Shown: in pieces, positions 41,621-50,695 of the stretch | How the letters are laid out: each line of letters opens with the position of its first letter | How positions within the stretch are numbered: position 1 is the first letter of the stretch | NCBI GenBank assembly: GCA_900317155.1 | Contig: ONFO01000010.1 | Coordinates: 1 to 64,000 of the forward strand | Origin: an uncultured Bacteroidales bacterium | Lineage (GTDB): Bacteria > Bacteroidota > Bacteroidia > Bacteroidales > F082 | Direction of reading: 5' to 3' | Length of the DNA stretch: 64,000 nucleotides | Translations under genes and position numbers: made by a program | Notes under the pieces: generated by a model | Told to the model about the DNA's origin: nothing | What the model saw: only the letters and a program-made list of their open reading frames with translations | The model's database searches: none

Positions 41621-42613
41621 TTGCTCTTTCCGATGACTGACCACATCTGAAGCCAAGAAGAGTGCCTTTCGATAAGCATCGGGAGTGGCCTTGTTCATAT
41701 TGGCGATGTCGAAAGCAGGCCCATGAAGCGGTGCCGCACACACGACGGGCAAACCCGCCCAATAATAAGCACAACCGTCCAACGAGAAGAACTTCATCGG
41801 AAACACGCCCTGCTCATAATGCAAAGCCAAGATGCCATCGTATTTCTTCCACCAACCTGTGACAAACAACTGTGAGGCTGAGAATGGACCGAAGGCGAAA
41901 ACGCCCTTGTGCTGCGCATCGCCAATGGCCTTCACCACCTTTTCATCGTCGCCAATCGGGAGGGAGCCCGAATGCGGATTCACTCCCATGACGGCAATCT
42001 TAGGTGAAGCAATGCCAAAATCGGTCTTCAAGGCTTGCGCGAACGTGCTCAGTTTTGAGGCGACAAAACGGATGTCGATTTGCTCAAGTGCCATACTCAA
42101 AGGGATATCGCCCGTGGCCAGGCCGATGCGCATCTGACCGCTCACCAAGACCTGCAAAGGGTCGGAGTCCTTATAGAATGAAAGCAGGAAATCGCGGTTG
42201 CTTTTTGCCACAATGGGATTGTCGGGAGCCGTCACCAAGGCATCGATATAGCTGTTTTGAAGGTCTTCGGCCGCTCTCTTCATTGAAAGCACCGACATCT
42301 CCGCCGACACCTCCGAAGGTGTGCCTGGCTCAATCTTCAGCTCATTTTCCACGATGTTAATGATGTTGAACTTCTTATCCCCCGACTGACGCGCATCACG
42401 AGTTAGCGAATAATTAGGGCTTTCCATACCGAAATTCTTCTTGTAATAGGAAAAAACCTTCGACTGGCCATACAAGACAGGAGTAAAGGTTTCGAACATA
42501 CGGGCATCGGAAAAAGCTTTCAGCATGATTTCATAACTGATGCCGTTGAAGTCGCCCTGACTGAGGCCAATCCGAGGAAGGTGGGAGGTTGTAGCATTGT
42601 CTGGCATAGGCAC
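41618..42613 (-). CDS. Divergent PdxA-like (4-hydroxythreonine-4-phosphate dehydrogenase family) protein
   Basis: This 331-residue protein has the overall PdxA fold pattern: IGLSQGDFNGISYEIMLKA, PVLYGQSKVFSYYKK, DALVTAPDNP, MRIGLATGDIPLSMAL, IAVMGVNPHSGSLPIGDDE and PLHGPAFDIA. PdxA oxidises 4-phosphohydroxy-threonine in vitamin B6 synthesis, using three His ligands for a metal. Only the NPHSG His is in place here. The GHTE motif is replaced by SNRDFLLSFYKDS, YHDQG has become HYEQG, and the usual Lys/His after TGP is lost. It may therefore have another substrate or be inactive. It is monocistronic, with a -7 box at 42654-42661. Confidence 0.75.
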   Translation of the reverse strand: MPMPDNATTSHLPRIGLSQGDFNGISYEIMLKAFSDARMFETFTPVLYGQSKVFSYYKKNFGMESPNYSLTRDARQSGDKKFNIINIVENELKIEPGTPSEVSAEMSVLSMKRAAEDLQNSYIDALVTAPDNPIVAKSNRDFLLSFYKDSDPLQVLVSGQMRIGLATGDIPLSMALEQIDIRFVASKLSTFAQALKTDFGIASPKIAVMGVNPHSGSLPIGDDEKVVKAIGDAQHKGVFAFGPFSASQLFVTGWWKKYDGILALHYEQGVFPMKFFSLDGCAYYWAGLPVVCAAPLHGPAFDIANMNKATPDAYRKALFLASDVVSHRKEQ

Positions 42614-42653
42614 AATTTTTTACTAAGCTGAATTTCAACAGGAAATCAGACTT

Positions 42654-42661
42654 CAAAATTA
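42654..42661 (-). promoter_or_regulatory. -7 box of the PdxA-like gene
   Basis: The minus strand reads TAATTTTG (TAnnTTTG), 41 bp ahead of the ATG at 42613. A palindrome AAAAACGGCCGTTTTT (about 42685-42700) at the waaA stop codon could act as a weak terminator just upstream. Confidence 0.55.
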
Positions 42662-42699
42662 GACAATAATATTGTAAAACAAAAAAAAACGGCCGTTTT

Positions 42700-43974
42700 T
42701 TACAAAAAAAGTGTGTTTTTGAAGCCTTTTATGATGATTTCCGTCGCTCCAACCTGCGATTTGAGATAGTTTCGGCAAGTTGAAGAAGACTTTTCATAAA
42801 ATGCATCGTCAGTCATCAGCCGGGTGAAGACAGCGTTCAACCCAACAGAGTCTTTGACAGAGAAAGCCCCTTGCAGCGACACCAAATCGACCGCCTCCTT
42901 GAAACTTTCGTATTTCGGGCCAAACACCACTGGGCAACCGAACGTAACCGGTTCTTGGATATTGTGGATGTTGACTCCAAAACCACCACCGATATAGACG
43001 AACCTTGCATATTGATAAAGCTGCGACAATATGCCAATCGTATTCACAATCAAAATCCTTAACCGCTTTTCGGCAGCCAAATCAGAATAGCATTGTGCTT
43101 CGGGGAACATGGCTTTGATTTGTGCCACATGTGACTCCGAGATGTCGTGCGGGGCGATGATGAGGCAATAGTCGTCGGGCATTGTGGGAAGGAAATCCAA
43201 CAACAACTTCTCATCGGGCAGCCAAGAGCTTCCCGCTATGATACATTTGCGCCCACCAATGAAATGCTCAATTTCCGGGAACGGCTTGGCTTGCTTAGCG
43301 ATGTCAGCAACGCGGTCGAAGCGCGTGTCGCCACAAATGGTGACGTCATTCAAGCCATGCTCATGGAGCAATCGTGCCGTGGTTTCGTCCTGCACGAAGA
43401 AGTGGGTTACCGTCTGCAATTGTTTGCGGAACCATTTGCCGTAGGGCTTGAAGAAAAAATCGTCCTCATGGAGAATGAGCGAAATGTAGAACAACGGAAT
43501 GCCCGCCTTTTTCAACGCCCGCATATAATTGAACCAAAAATCGTATTTGATGAAAAATGCCGCCACGAAATGATGGCTTTTCACCCAACGAGCAGCGTTA
43601 CGAGGTGTGTCGACCGGAAGATAGGCCACCTCGTCGGCATAGGCATAATCTTTCCTGACCTCATAGCCCGAAGGCGAGAAAAACGTGAGTAAAATCTTAA
43701 ACTGTGGAAACTGTTTTCTAATGGCCTCGATGACAGGACGGCCTTGTTCGAACTCTCCTAAAGAAGCGGCATGAAACCAAATCCAGTCTGAATCAGGTTC
43801 CTGAGGTTCAGCATGAGGATGCGAAAGCCTCCTTAGCTTGCTCTTCAACCAATCCACCGGCTTTTGTTTCCGCCGTCCTTCGACCCATAGTTTCGCCTTT
43901 TCGTTGCCAAACAATGACGCTATCCAAACGCCGAGCGAATACAGCAGGACTCCTATGGTAAACAGTATCAGCAC
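42700..43974 (-). CDS. waaA: 3-deoxy-D-manno-octulosonic acid (Kdo) transferase
   Basis: This 424-residue GT30-type enzyme transfers Kdo from CMP-Kdo to lipid A precursors at the inner membrane. It has an N-terminal membrane anchor (LILFTIGVLLYSLGVWIASLF), a WIWFHAASLGEFEQGRPVIEAI motif with the presumed catalytic Glu74, and LLTFFSPSGYEVRK. The C-terminal half carries IIAGSSWLPDEKLLLDFLP, APHDISESHV and FVYIGGGFGVNIHNIQEPVTFGCPVVFGP. Only three bases separate it from the upstream beta-barrel gene, so they are one operon. Its presence shows a lipid A/Kdo-based outer membrane. Confidence 0.95.
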   Translation of the reverse strand: MLILFTIGVLLYSLGVWIASLFGNEKAKLWVEGRRKQKPVDWLKSKLRRLSHPHAEPQEPDSDWIWFHAASLGEFEQGRPVIEAIRKQFPQFKILLTFFSPSGYEVRKDYAYADEVAYLPVDTPRNAARWVKSHHFVAAFFIKYDFWFNYMRALKKAGIPLFYISLILHEDDFFFKPYGKWFRKQLQTVTHFFVQDETTARLLHEHGLNDVTICGDTRFDRVADIAKQAKPFPEIEHFIGGRKCIIAGSSWLPDEKLLLDFLPTMPDDYCLIIAPHDISESHVAQIKAMFPEAQCYSDLAAEKRLRILIVNTIGILSQLYQYARFVYIGGGFGVNIHNIQEPVTFGCPVVFGPKYESFKEAVDLVSLQGAFSVKDSVGLNAVFTRLMTDDAFYEKSSSTCRNYLKSQVGATEIIIKGFKNTLFL

Positions 43975-43977
43975 ACC

Positions 43978-44793
43978 TTAATTATAATAGTATTCTTCCG
44001 GCTGCCGTTGATAGGTTGGGATGTTCCAAGTGACGCGGATGCCGTAATAGAGGTCGTTGTAACGTTTGTGCGGGTCGGTGGGGCCAACAGGCTCCATGAC
44101 ACCCGTCTCCGAATTGGTGAACACACGAAAATCATAGTCGCGGAGGTCACGGGTGCGGGCGTAGTTCACCTCGAATGAAACAGAGGCATTGAGCAGGCGG
44201 GTGTCGCTGAGCAGCAGATAACCTACCTCCAAATGCAAAGCCGGACCACCGCGCATACGATCGTAACCATATTTGTAGTCGCCGTCCACCTGATAGGGGT
44301 TATTGAGCATGGTCACGGGATAATCCACACGGATGCGGCTGCGAAGATAGCCCAAGCCCGCCTGAACGAAGAAGCCACTGTTAGGGTTGGGACCTAATGG
44401 GAACAACCTGCCCACTTCGCCTTGGAAAAACAAGCCACGCTGGTTGATTTCCAAAGTGGTGAAACTGCCTGCGCTCCCGATAATCTCACCCACATCAGTG
44501 GTGATGCCTTCACCGAAAATCTGCACACGGTCTATATTGAGTTTCGTGCCATAGATATAGTTGCCATTGGCTGTAAAGAGCCAGTTGGATTCGGTTTTAT
44601 ACACGAAACTGCCGCCAATATTGTGACTGATGCCATACAATTTCTTGGTATCCAAGCCCGGGATATGGAAAGCGTAAGTCGCCTGAAACATCGCCACTGG
44701 GATGGGGTCTTTCATGACGTCTTTTGGCTGCTGGGCCATCACACCGACGGTCAAACCAAGACAAAGCAAAATAGGTAAAATAATTCTGCGCAT
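43978..44793 (-). CDS. Outer membrane beta-barrel protein, unknown function
   Basis: This 271-residue protein has a signal peptide ending GVMAQ (residue 20). The mature part alternates polar and hydrophobic residues in strands ending with aromatic residues (NIGGSFVYKTESNWLFTANGNYIYG, GLFFQGEVGRLFPLG, SGFFVQAGLGYLRSRIRVDYP, GGPALHLEVGYLLL, LYYGIRVTWNIP), as in small outer-membrane barrels. The last residues are Tyr-rich (EEYYYN). It is co-transcribed with waaA from the promoter at 44846-44853. The link to waaA suggests an envelope role, but no specific function can be assigned. Confidence 0.75.
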   Translation of the reverse strand: MRRIILPILLCLGLTVGVMAQQPKDVMKDPIPVAMFQATYAFHIPGLDTKKLYGISHNIGGSFVYKTESNWLFTANGNYIYGTKLNIDRVQIFGEGITTDVGEIIGSAGSFTTLEINQRGLFFQGEVGRLFPLGPNPNSGFFVQAGLGYLRSRIRVDYPVTMLNNPYQVDGDYKYGYDRMRGGPALHLEVGYLLLSDTRLLNASVSFEVNYARTRDLRDYDFRVFTNSETGVMEPVGPTDPHKRYNDLYYGIRVTWNIPTYQRQPEEYYYN

Positions 44794-44845
44794 AATTGTT
44801 CGTTTTTTATTGAACGAAAAACTGTGTCATATAGTATTGAGGGTG

Positions 44846-44853
44846 CAAAAATA
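44846..44853 (-). promoter_or_regulatory. -7 box of the beta-barrel/waaA operon
   Basis: The minus strand reads TATTTTTG (TAnnTTTG), 52 bp ahead of the ATG at 44793. It lies directly beyond the upstream gene's terminator. Confidence 0.6.
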
Positions 44854-44855
44854 TG

Positions 44856-44886
44856 AAAAAGGTCGCCTCGTGTTGAAGCGACCTTG
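44856..44886 (-). terminator. Terminator of the subtilisin-like protease gene
   Basis: On the minus strand AAGGTCGC / GCGACCTT with a short loop is followed by a T run. Confidence 0.8.
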
Positions 44887-44906
44887 AACAAAAGTTGAAA
44901 ACCTAT

Positions 44907-47900
44907 TTACATCTTTATGATACGACGGACAATGGTTTCCTTGCCTACAAAGATGCGAACTGTATAGACGCCGCTCGCCAAACCATCCATCTGATATGTA
45001 TCGTCTTCGACCTTGATGCGTCGCACCAGCTTGCTTTCGGCAGAATAGACTTCAATCAGTGTCATGCCTGCACACTCGATGGTCACCTTGTCAGTGGTCG
45101 GGTTAGGGAAGATGTTGACTTTGCCTTCGTTTTCATCAAGTCCGATGAAATAGTTGGCGCAAGCGGCCTCCGACTTATCGGAAACACCCTTCTCGAAGAC
45201 CGAAGCCACCGCATAGCAGTGCTGCATGTCAATGGCCATCTCGGTGTCCTTGCAATTAGTTTCAGTCTGGTTTTCAGCAATCAGTTCGTCGTCGCGGTAG
45301 AGGTTGTAAGCGATGGCTCCATCCACCTCGTTCCATGACATCGCAATATAGCCTTCGTGCACATCGGTGATATGGATTTCGGGAGCGATGTTTGTAATTG
45401 TTACCCAATAGGTAGCCGACAAAGCCATGCAATCCTCATACACAGGCGTCACCTCGATTTGGAGGCCATCTTCCACAGTGGCAGTGTAGGCATTGGTCTC
45501 AACCGTAACCCACTCAAAGCTATCTATACGGAGATGATACGTTTCGGCATCACCGTTCCAAGTCACTGTGACTTCGTTACCATTGAAGGAATAGTCGAAG
45601 CCATCCACGGCAGCGCAAACATTCTTTGTCATGCAAACGGGTTCAGAATCGCAGCCATAGACGGAATGTGCTGTCACACAGAGGGTATTCTCGCCCACAA
45701 TTGGGTCGAATGAGAAGCCCGTGGCACCGCCTTCAGGCGTTTTCTGTATGGTGTTGCCATTGTAGGTAATTTCATAATATTCCACATCGGGGGCATCGCT
45801 CCAAACGAAATGCAAACCGCTGTAGTCCATAGCTACAAACGAAAGGTTATCAACTGGTTCGCAATAACAGATTTCAATTTTGGCATCCACTTTATAGCAA
45901 GTTTCCGTTACGGGCGTCACCTCGACCGAAGTCAAGCCATTTTCAACCTCGAAGACATATTGCGTCGCTGCCACCGGAGGACCCACCTGACCATTGACGA
46001 CCACCTCATATTGTTCGATGCCTTCGATGGCATCCCAAGTCACGGTAGCGACATTGTCCTCCAAGGTATATGACAAGTTCTCCACCGCATCGAGGATACA
46101 GATATGCATGAAAGCGTCTTTATCACATTCTTCAAAAACAGCCTTCACGTTGATGTCATGCTCGCCCGTAGGAATGGTGAAAGAGTAAGTAGTTCCGTTT
46201 GTCGCATCCAACAACTCCTCATCCATATAAACTTGGTATTCTACCAATCCAAATGTGTTTTGGGGCGCCTCCCAGTAGAGGGTACACTGAAGGTCGCTGG
46301 TCATGGTATGGGTCAGATTCTGCACAGGACTACACTTTGACACTTCCACCTCGGCGCAGACATATTCGCTTTGGCAATTATCATAATAAACAGCAGAGAC
46401 GCAATAGTTGTAAACACCTTCCTCTACAACATCGTCAAGGGCTGTTGCGGGACTCATCACGAGCATAGTGGTGCCTCTATACACTTCGTAAACCACATCT
46501 TCGGCATTTTCGGGAGCCTCCCAAGTCAGGTGAACCATGTTGCCTTCTATTGTGTAGGTCAAATTGCGCGCAGGTTCGCAGAAACCAGACACGCTGCTGC
46601 CCACAGTGCAGTCGATGTCGAAGAGCTTATTGCCAACGAAACCACCTTCGTTCTCAAAAATGGCTGTGCCATCCTCGTAAGCGACCTCAAAACTACATTG
46701 TGGAGTGTCCTGTCCGTTGTGCCAACGAAGCATGATTCTGGAACCAGAAGCCAAATGACGGGTGTATGTTGCCGACCCACCTTCTTCGATGGTCATCTGC
46801 TCCGAAGGCTGACCATCGGAATAGAGCACGGTGAGATAATTGTCCTGCCAGCCATTGTTACCGGAATCGTGCAACGAAAAGATGACATCACAAGTGTTCT
46901 GATAACCGAAAGACAACTCAGTATGTTTCCCATTGAAGTCCACAAGGTCGAGCGTGAAAGGAATGGTAAAGTCGTCAGGAGCGGCGGCATCGAGCATGAT
47001 ATTGAAATCGGCGTAACCCATCAGTTCGGCGCCAATCGAGCTGAAACCTCCTTGGGTTTCATTTATAGTGACAAACTCATAATCAGAAGTCAAAGTACCT
47101 GTCACCATCTCAGCCAACTGATTGCCCGTGTTGTCGACAAAGATGCGCAAGTCGGCGGTCTCGCCTGGATTGAGGAGACCATTGCCGTTGTCGTCGTTGA
47201 GCACGACTGAGATGCCGTATTCAAACAGATCGTCGAAGACCGTAACGACAAAGCTGTAGGTTCCCGTCCGTTCGCCATCGACATACACCTCCATATTGAA
47301 ACGGATAGTCTGTTTAGCCACCACTAGGTCGCTTACCGTGAAAGCAAAAGCATCTTCCACCATCAAAGCTTCTTCAGGGGCAAGATCGGGACAAGCAGCC
47401 GTGTTTTGCGTAATGGTAACGTTTTCATCTTGAGACGTCAAGACCATAGAAATATTGCTCACCGGCACGGCACCGAGATTCGCCATAACGACGCCCATCG
47501 TGACCGACTCGCCCGGATTCAAGTAACCATTCTGATTGCCTGCCTCGTCATTGATTTTATAAATGTCGTTGTATTGGACTGTGCCCACCTCGATCGCATC
47601 AACGGCAGCACTCACATCCACGCGCCCGAAGCCATAGGTGTTGCTCTTTCCCGTAGCCAGCGGGACAGCTGTTTCTTCGAGGATGCGACAGACATCAGAT
47701 GGCGTAAGGTTGATGTCTTTGCTCAGCATCAAAGCCATGCAGCCCGCTACGCAAGGTGTAGCCATCGAAGTGCCGCTCATGGAAGTGTAACCTGTATTGG
47801 TTTGATAGTTCAACGACTTGATGTCGACACCCGGAGCACACACATCGGGACGGATGAGGCCAATGCCAGGCTGATAGGGGTAATCGGCAAACTCGGTGTT

Positions 47901-49052
47901 TTGCCAAGTGACGGGGCCACGCGAGCTGAAATAGGCCGCATTGTCGTTGTAATCGACGGCACCGACACAAACCGAGCAAGTCAAATCACCAGGGTTCTCG
48001 CCCTGCACCTCATCCATATAAGGCGGAGGACAACTGCCAGGCACACGCACGTTGTTCGGGATAGGATACATCCAGGTCTGATTGCCTTCGTTACCTGCGG
48101 CAATAGCAGCCACAATACCTGCATCCAAAGCGGCTTCGCAGGTATGACGCAGCAAAGTTCGATCGGGAATACTGGAATTAGGCAAGCCAAGCGACATGCT
48201 GAACATGTCACAGCCATGCTCCACAGCCCATTGGATGCCTGCGGAGATGCTTTGGGCACCGCCGTTTCCACTACTATCCAAACATTTGACGCACATCAGC
48301 GTAGCTTCAGGAGCCATACCCGTTTGTGAGCCAGCCGTGCCGTCGCCCAATACCGTACCCGAACAGTGCGAGCCATGGCCATGGTCGTCCATGGGATCGT
48401 TGTCGTTGTTTTTCACGTCATAGCCATGATGAGGAAACTCTGAGCCACCATCCCAAAGGTGGTCAGCCACATCCACGTGATTGTAGTTGACACCCGTGTC
48501 GATGACAGCCACCACAACGCCTTGACCCAAATAGCCTTGTTCCCACACTTTATCGGCACCCACTTGGATGACATTTTGTGTGATTTCGCGCGAAGCCGTA
48601 GCCGGACGAGGCATATCGTCCTCAGGAATCCAGTTGTACTCCTTGGCAAAACCCATCATCTCAATGTCGTTGCGACGGGCAAGGTCGGTAATGGCTACCT
48701 TTGTGGCATCAAAATACAAGGCATTCGCCATCCACAAGACATTGGGCGCAGTGACCATACCGCTACTTTCCATATCATTAAGTGTACGGCGAAGGTCGTA
48801 CTGCGAAGCGTCAGCAAAAGCCTTCAGCTCGCTGACAACAAACTCGCGACGTTCGGCGCGAGTGACGAAATAGGCGGCACGATGGTTGAGTTGTGCACGA
48901 TCGTATTGCGATTTCATGATAACGATGACTTTGATCTGCTCGTCATCGTTGCGACGACTCATTTCTTCGCTCAGCAGCGGGTCGATGACAGCTTGGGCGT
49001 AGCCTGTCATACAGCAGACCGCCATCAAGAATAGGGTAAATAGTTTTTTCAT
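44907..49052 (-). CDS. S8 (subtilisin-like) serine protease with T9SS sorting domain
   Basis: This 1381-residue exported protease has a signal peptide ending MTGYAQ (residue 20) and a propeptide (about 40-150). The S8 catalytic domain is complete: Asp185 in VIDTG, His226 in HGHGSHCSGT, oxyanion Asn321 in AAGNEG and Ser429 in SGTSMATP. A long C-terminal half follows, with Ig-like/CARDB-like and about five fibronectin III-like modules (NLTYTIEGNMVHLTWEAP, NLSYTLEDNVATVTWDAI). It ends in a T9SS domain (IFPNPTTDKVTIEC ... GVYTVRIFVGK ... VRRIIKM). It probably degrades extracellular protein at the cell surface; the modules may bind substrate or the glycan coat. Confidence 0.95.
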   Translation of the reverse strand: MKKLFTLFLMAVCCMTGYAQAVIDPLLSEEMSRRNDDEQIKVIVIMKSQYDRAQLNHRAAYFVTRAERREFVVSELKAFADASQYDLRRTLNDMESSGMVTAPNVLWMANALYFDATKVAITDLARRNDIEMMGFAKEYNWIPEDDMPRPATASREITQNVIQVGADKVWEQGYLGQGVVVAVIDTGVNYNHVDVADHLWDGGSEFPHHGYDVKNNDNDPMDDHGHGSHCSGTVLGDGTAGSQTGMAPEATLMCVKCLDSSGNGGAQSISAGIQWAVEHGCDMFSMSLGLPNSSIPDRTLLRHTCEAALDAGIVAAIAAGNEGNQTWMYPIPNNVRVPGSCPPPYMDEVQGENPGDLTCSVCVGAVDYNDNAAYFSSRGPVTWQNTEFADYPYQPGIGLIRPDVCAPGVDIKSLNYQTNTGYTSMSGTSMATPCVAGCMALMLSKDINLTPSDVCRILEETAVPLATGKSNTYGFGRVDVSAAVDAIEVGTVQYNDIYKINDEAGNQNGYLNPGESVTMGVVMANLGAVPVSNISMVLTSQDENVTITQNTAACPDLAPEEALMVEDAFAFTVSDLVVAKQTIRFNMEVYVDGERTGTYSFVVTVFDDLFEYGISVVLNDDNGNGLLNPGETADLRIFVDNTGNQLAEMVTGTLTSDYEFVTINETQGGFSSIGAELMGYADFNIMLDAAAPDDFTIPFTLDLVDFNGKHTELSFGYQNTCDVIFSLHDSGNNGWQDNYLTVLYSDGQPSEQMTIEEGGSATYTRHLASGSRIMLRWHNGQDTPQCSFEVAYEDGTAIFENEGGFVGNKLFDIDCTVGSSVSGFCEPARNLTYTIEGNMVHLTWEAPENAEDVVYEVYRGTTMLVMSPATALDDVVEEGVYNYCVSAVYYDNCQSEYVCAEVEVSKCSPVQNLTHTMTSDLQCTLYWEAPQNTFGLVEYQVYMDEELLDATNGTTYSFTIPTGEHDINVKAVFEECDKDAFMHICILDAVENLSYTLEDNVATVTWDAIEGIEQYEVVVNGQVGPPVAATQYVFEVENGLTSVEVTPVTETCYKVDAKIEICYCEPVDNLSFVAMDYSGLHFVWSDAPDVEYYEITYNGNTIQKTPEGGATGFSFDPIVGENTLCVTAHSVYGCDSEPVCMTKNVCAAVDGFDYSFNGNEVTVTWNGDAETYHLRIDSFEWVTVETNAYTATVEDGLQIEVTPVYEDCMALSATYWVTITNIAPEIHITDVHEGYIAMSWNEVDGAIAYNLYRDDELIAENQTETNCKDTEMAIDMQHCYAVASVFEKGVSDKSEAACANYFIGLDENEGKVNIFPNPTTDKVTIECAGMTLIEVYSAESKLVRRIKVEDDTYQMDGLASGVYTVRIFVGKETIVRRIIKM

Positions 49053-49078
49053 ATCGATTAGAATTGATTTTAAAGTTG

Positions 49079-49086
49079 CAAAGTTA
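49079..49086 (-). promoter_or_regulatory. -7 box of the S8 protease gene
   Basis: The minus strand reads TAACTTTG (TAnnTTTG), 26 bp ahead of the ATG at 49052. It is divergent from the M16 promoter 20 bp away. Confidence 0.6.
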
Positions 49087-49106
49087 GAAATGTTTTCCGT
49101 TTATCG

Positions 49107-49114
49107 TATCTTTG
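49107..49114 (+). promoter_or_regulatory. -7 box of the M16 protease gene
   Basis: TATCTTTG matches TAnnTTTG, 18 bp before the ATG at 49133. Confidence 0.6.
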
Positions 49115-49132
49115 CAGCCCGATTTTTAACCT

Positions 49133-50368
49133 ATGTTGGAAAACAAATACAAAGAATCCGTCCTTCCGAACGGAATTCGGCTGATACATAAGGAAAAACA
49201 AGGCGAAATTGCCCATCTTGTGCTGATGGTGGAGACTGGCACTCGCGATGAACTGGCCTACGAGAACGGCCTCGCTCATTTTGTGGAGCACACCATCTTC
49301 AAAGGCACACAAAACCGTAAGGCGTATCATATCCTAAGCTGCCTCGACAATGTGGGCGGCGACCTCAACGCCTTCACCACCAAGGAGGAGACCTGCTTGC
49401 AGGCCACCTTCCTCAAGCAGCACTACAAGCGCAGCCTCGACCTCTTCGCCGACATCGCCTTCCGTTCCACCTTCCCAGAAAACGAGCTGGCCAAGGAGAA
49501 GGAAGTCATCTTGGACGAGATCAACTCCTATTTGGATTCTCCATCGGACGAGATTTACGATTTGTTTGAAGAGATGGTCTTCAAAGGGCATCCTTTGTCG
49601 CGCAACATATTGGGCACCACAGAATTGGTGAAAGGCTTCCATCGCGAGGACATCCTCGACTTCATGGCGCACAACTACAGCACCGACCAAATGATTTTGG
49701 CCTCTATTGGCGACATCAGCTTCAAGGAGTTTGAGCGGATGGCCATGACGTATTTCGGAAACCAACCGGCACACATTATTAATAAGAAACGCGAAATCTT
49801 CAAAGGCTACACACCTGAAAGCCGCATTGACAAGCGTAACAACCACTTGAGCCACTGCATCATAGGTAATATTGCACCCGAGTTCAGCAGTTCCATGCGC
49901 ATGCCCATCGTCATGCTCAACAACGTGCTCGGCGGTCCAGCCATGAGCTCCCGCCTCGGCTTGAACATCCGTGAGAAATACGGCTTCGCCTACAGCATCG
50001 AGTCGCAATACACCGCTTATTCCGACGTCGGTCTCATTAATGTCTACATGGGCGTCGACCCCGACTCACTGGAACGTGCAATAGAGTTGGTCCACAAGGA
50101 ACTGGACAAGCTCTGCACCCAGAAACTGGGCACTTTGCAACTGCATCACGCCAAGCAGCAACTCATCGGACAAGTGGCATTGAGCTACGAAAGCGGCATG
50201 AATGAACTACTTAGCGTCACCCGTTCACTCATCATGGGTGAGCCCATAGAATACATGGACGACATCATTCAAAAGGTGGAGGCCGTGACGGCTGAAGACA
50301 TTCTTGAAGTGGCCAACCGCGTATTCGACGAGAAGCAGCTGAGTCAAATTATCTTTGAAGGGAATTGA
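49133..50368 (+). CDS. M16 family zinc protease
   Basis: This 411-residue protein is of the mitochondrial processing peptidase-like/PqqL branch of M16. The inverted zinc motif HFVEH (His49, Glu52, His53) is followed 76 residues later by the third ligand Glu129 in LDEINSY, exactly the family spacing. The C-terminal inactive half has NNVLGGPAMSSRLGLNIREKYGFAYSIES. No signal peptide is visible, so it is probably cytoplasmic. Such enzymes degrade peptides; the target is unknown. It is transcribed divergently from the secreted S8 protease, but a shared role is not implied. Confidence 0.93.
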   Translation: MLENKYKESVLPNGIRLIHKEKQGEIAHLVLMVETGTRDELAYENGLAHFVEHTIFKGTQNRKAYHILSCLDNVGGDLNAFTTKEETCLQATFLKQHYKRSLDLFADIAFRSTFPENELAKEKEVILDEINSYLDSPSDEIYDLFEEMVFKGHPLSRNILGTTELVKGFHREDILDFMAHNYSTDQMILASIGDISFKEFERMAMTYFGNQPAHIINKKREIFKGYTPESRIDKRNNHLSHCIIGNIAPEFSSSMRMPIVMLNNVLGGPAMSSRLGLNIREKYGFAYSIESQYTAYSDVGLINVYMGVDPDSLERAIELVHKELDKLCTQKLGTLQLHHAKQQLIGQVALSYESGMNELLSVTRSLIMGEPIEYMDDIIQKVEAVTAEDILEVANRVFDEKQLSQIIFEGN

Positions 50369-50395
50369 ATGATTTTTCTCAGGGGATAAAATCTT

Positions 50396-50695
50396 ATTAA
50401 AGCAGAATATTTCATTTTAAAAAGGAATTTTTTGGCTTAAACTATAATTCTTTCAAAAAAAACAGCATTTTTTCTCAGCTGTCACACAGCGGGTTATCCC
50501 TTGTGACGAAAAATAGTTGAAAAAATAGCTTGACAAAAATTTCTAAGGTTGTACATTTGCAACATAAAACAACCGTAATACTACTTTAAGCGGAATATTT
50601 TTGATTAAATAGTTTAAACAACATGCGGCTTAGGCCAACAAATTGACAACATGAAACACAATTAACGGAATCATTCACCCTCAAAAACTAAAGCT
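50396..50695 (+). promoter_or_regulatory. Regulatory module copy 1 (paired sites, promoter, leader)
   Basis: The module has a site pair ATTAAAGCAGAA (50396) and TTTAAAAAGGAA (50416), 20 bp apart. The promoter has TTG at 50530-50532, a 19-bp spacer and -7 box TACATTTG (50552-50559), nested in a GTTG...CAAC inverted repeat. A second pair lies at 50584 (CTTTAAGCGGAA) and 50604. The leader then holds two tiny frames, at 50623-50646 (MRLRPTN) and 50651-50665 (MKHN). From about 50502 onward it is nearly identical to 53839-54034. It drives the 508-residue protein gene. Confidence 0.75.

Noticed and set aside
47406-48329. 307-codon open frame antisense to the S8 protease
   Set aside because: It covers the catalytic domain of a clearly real gene and shows no domain of its own.
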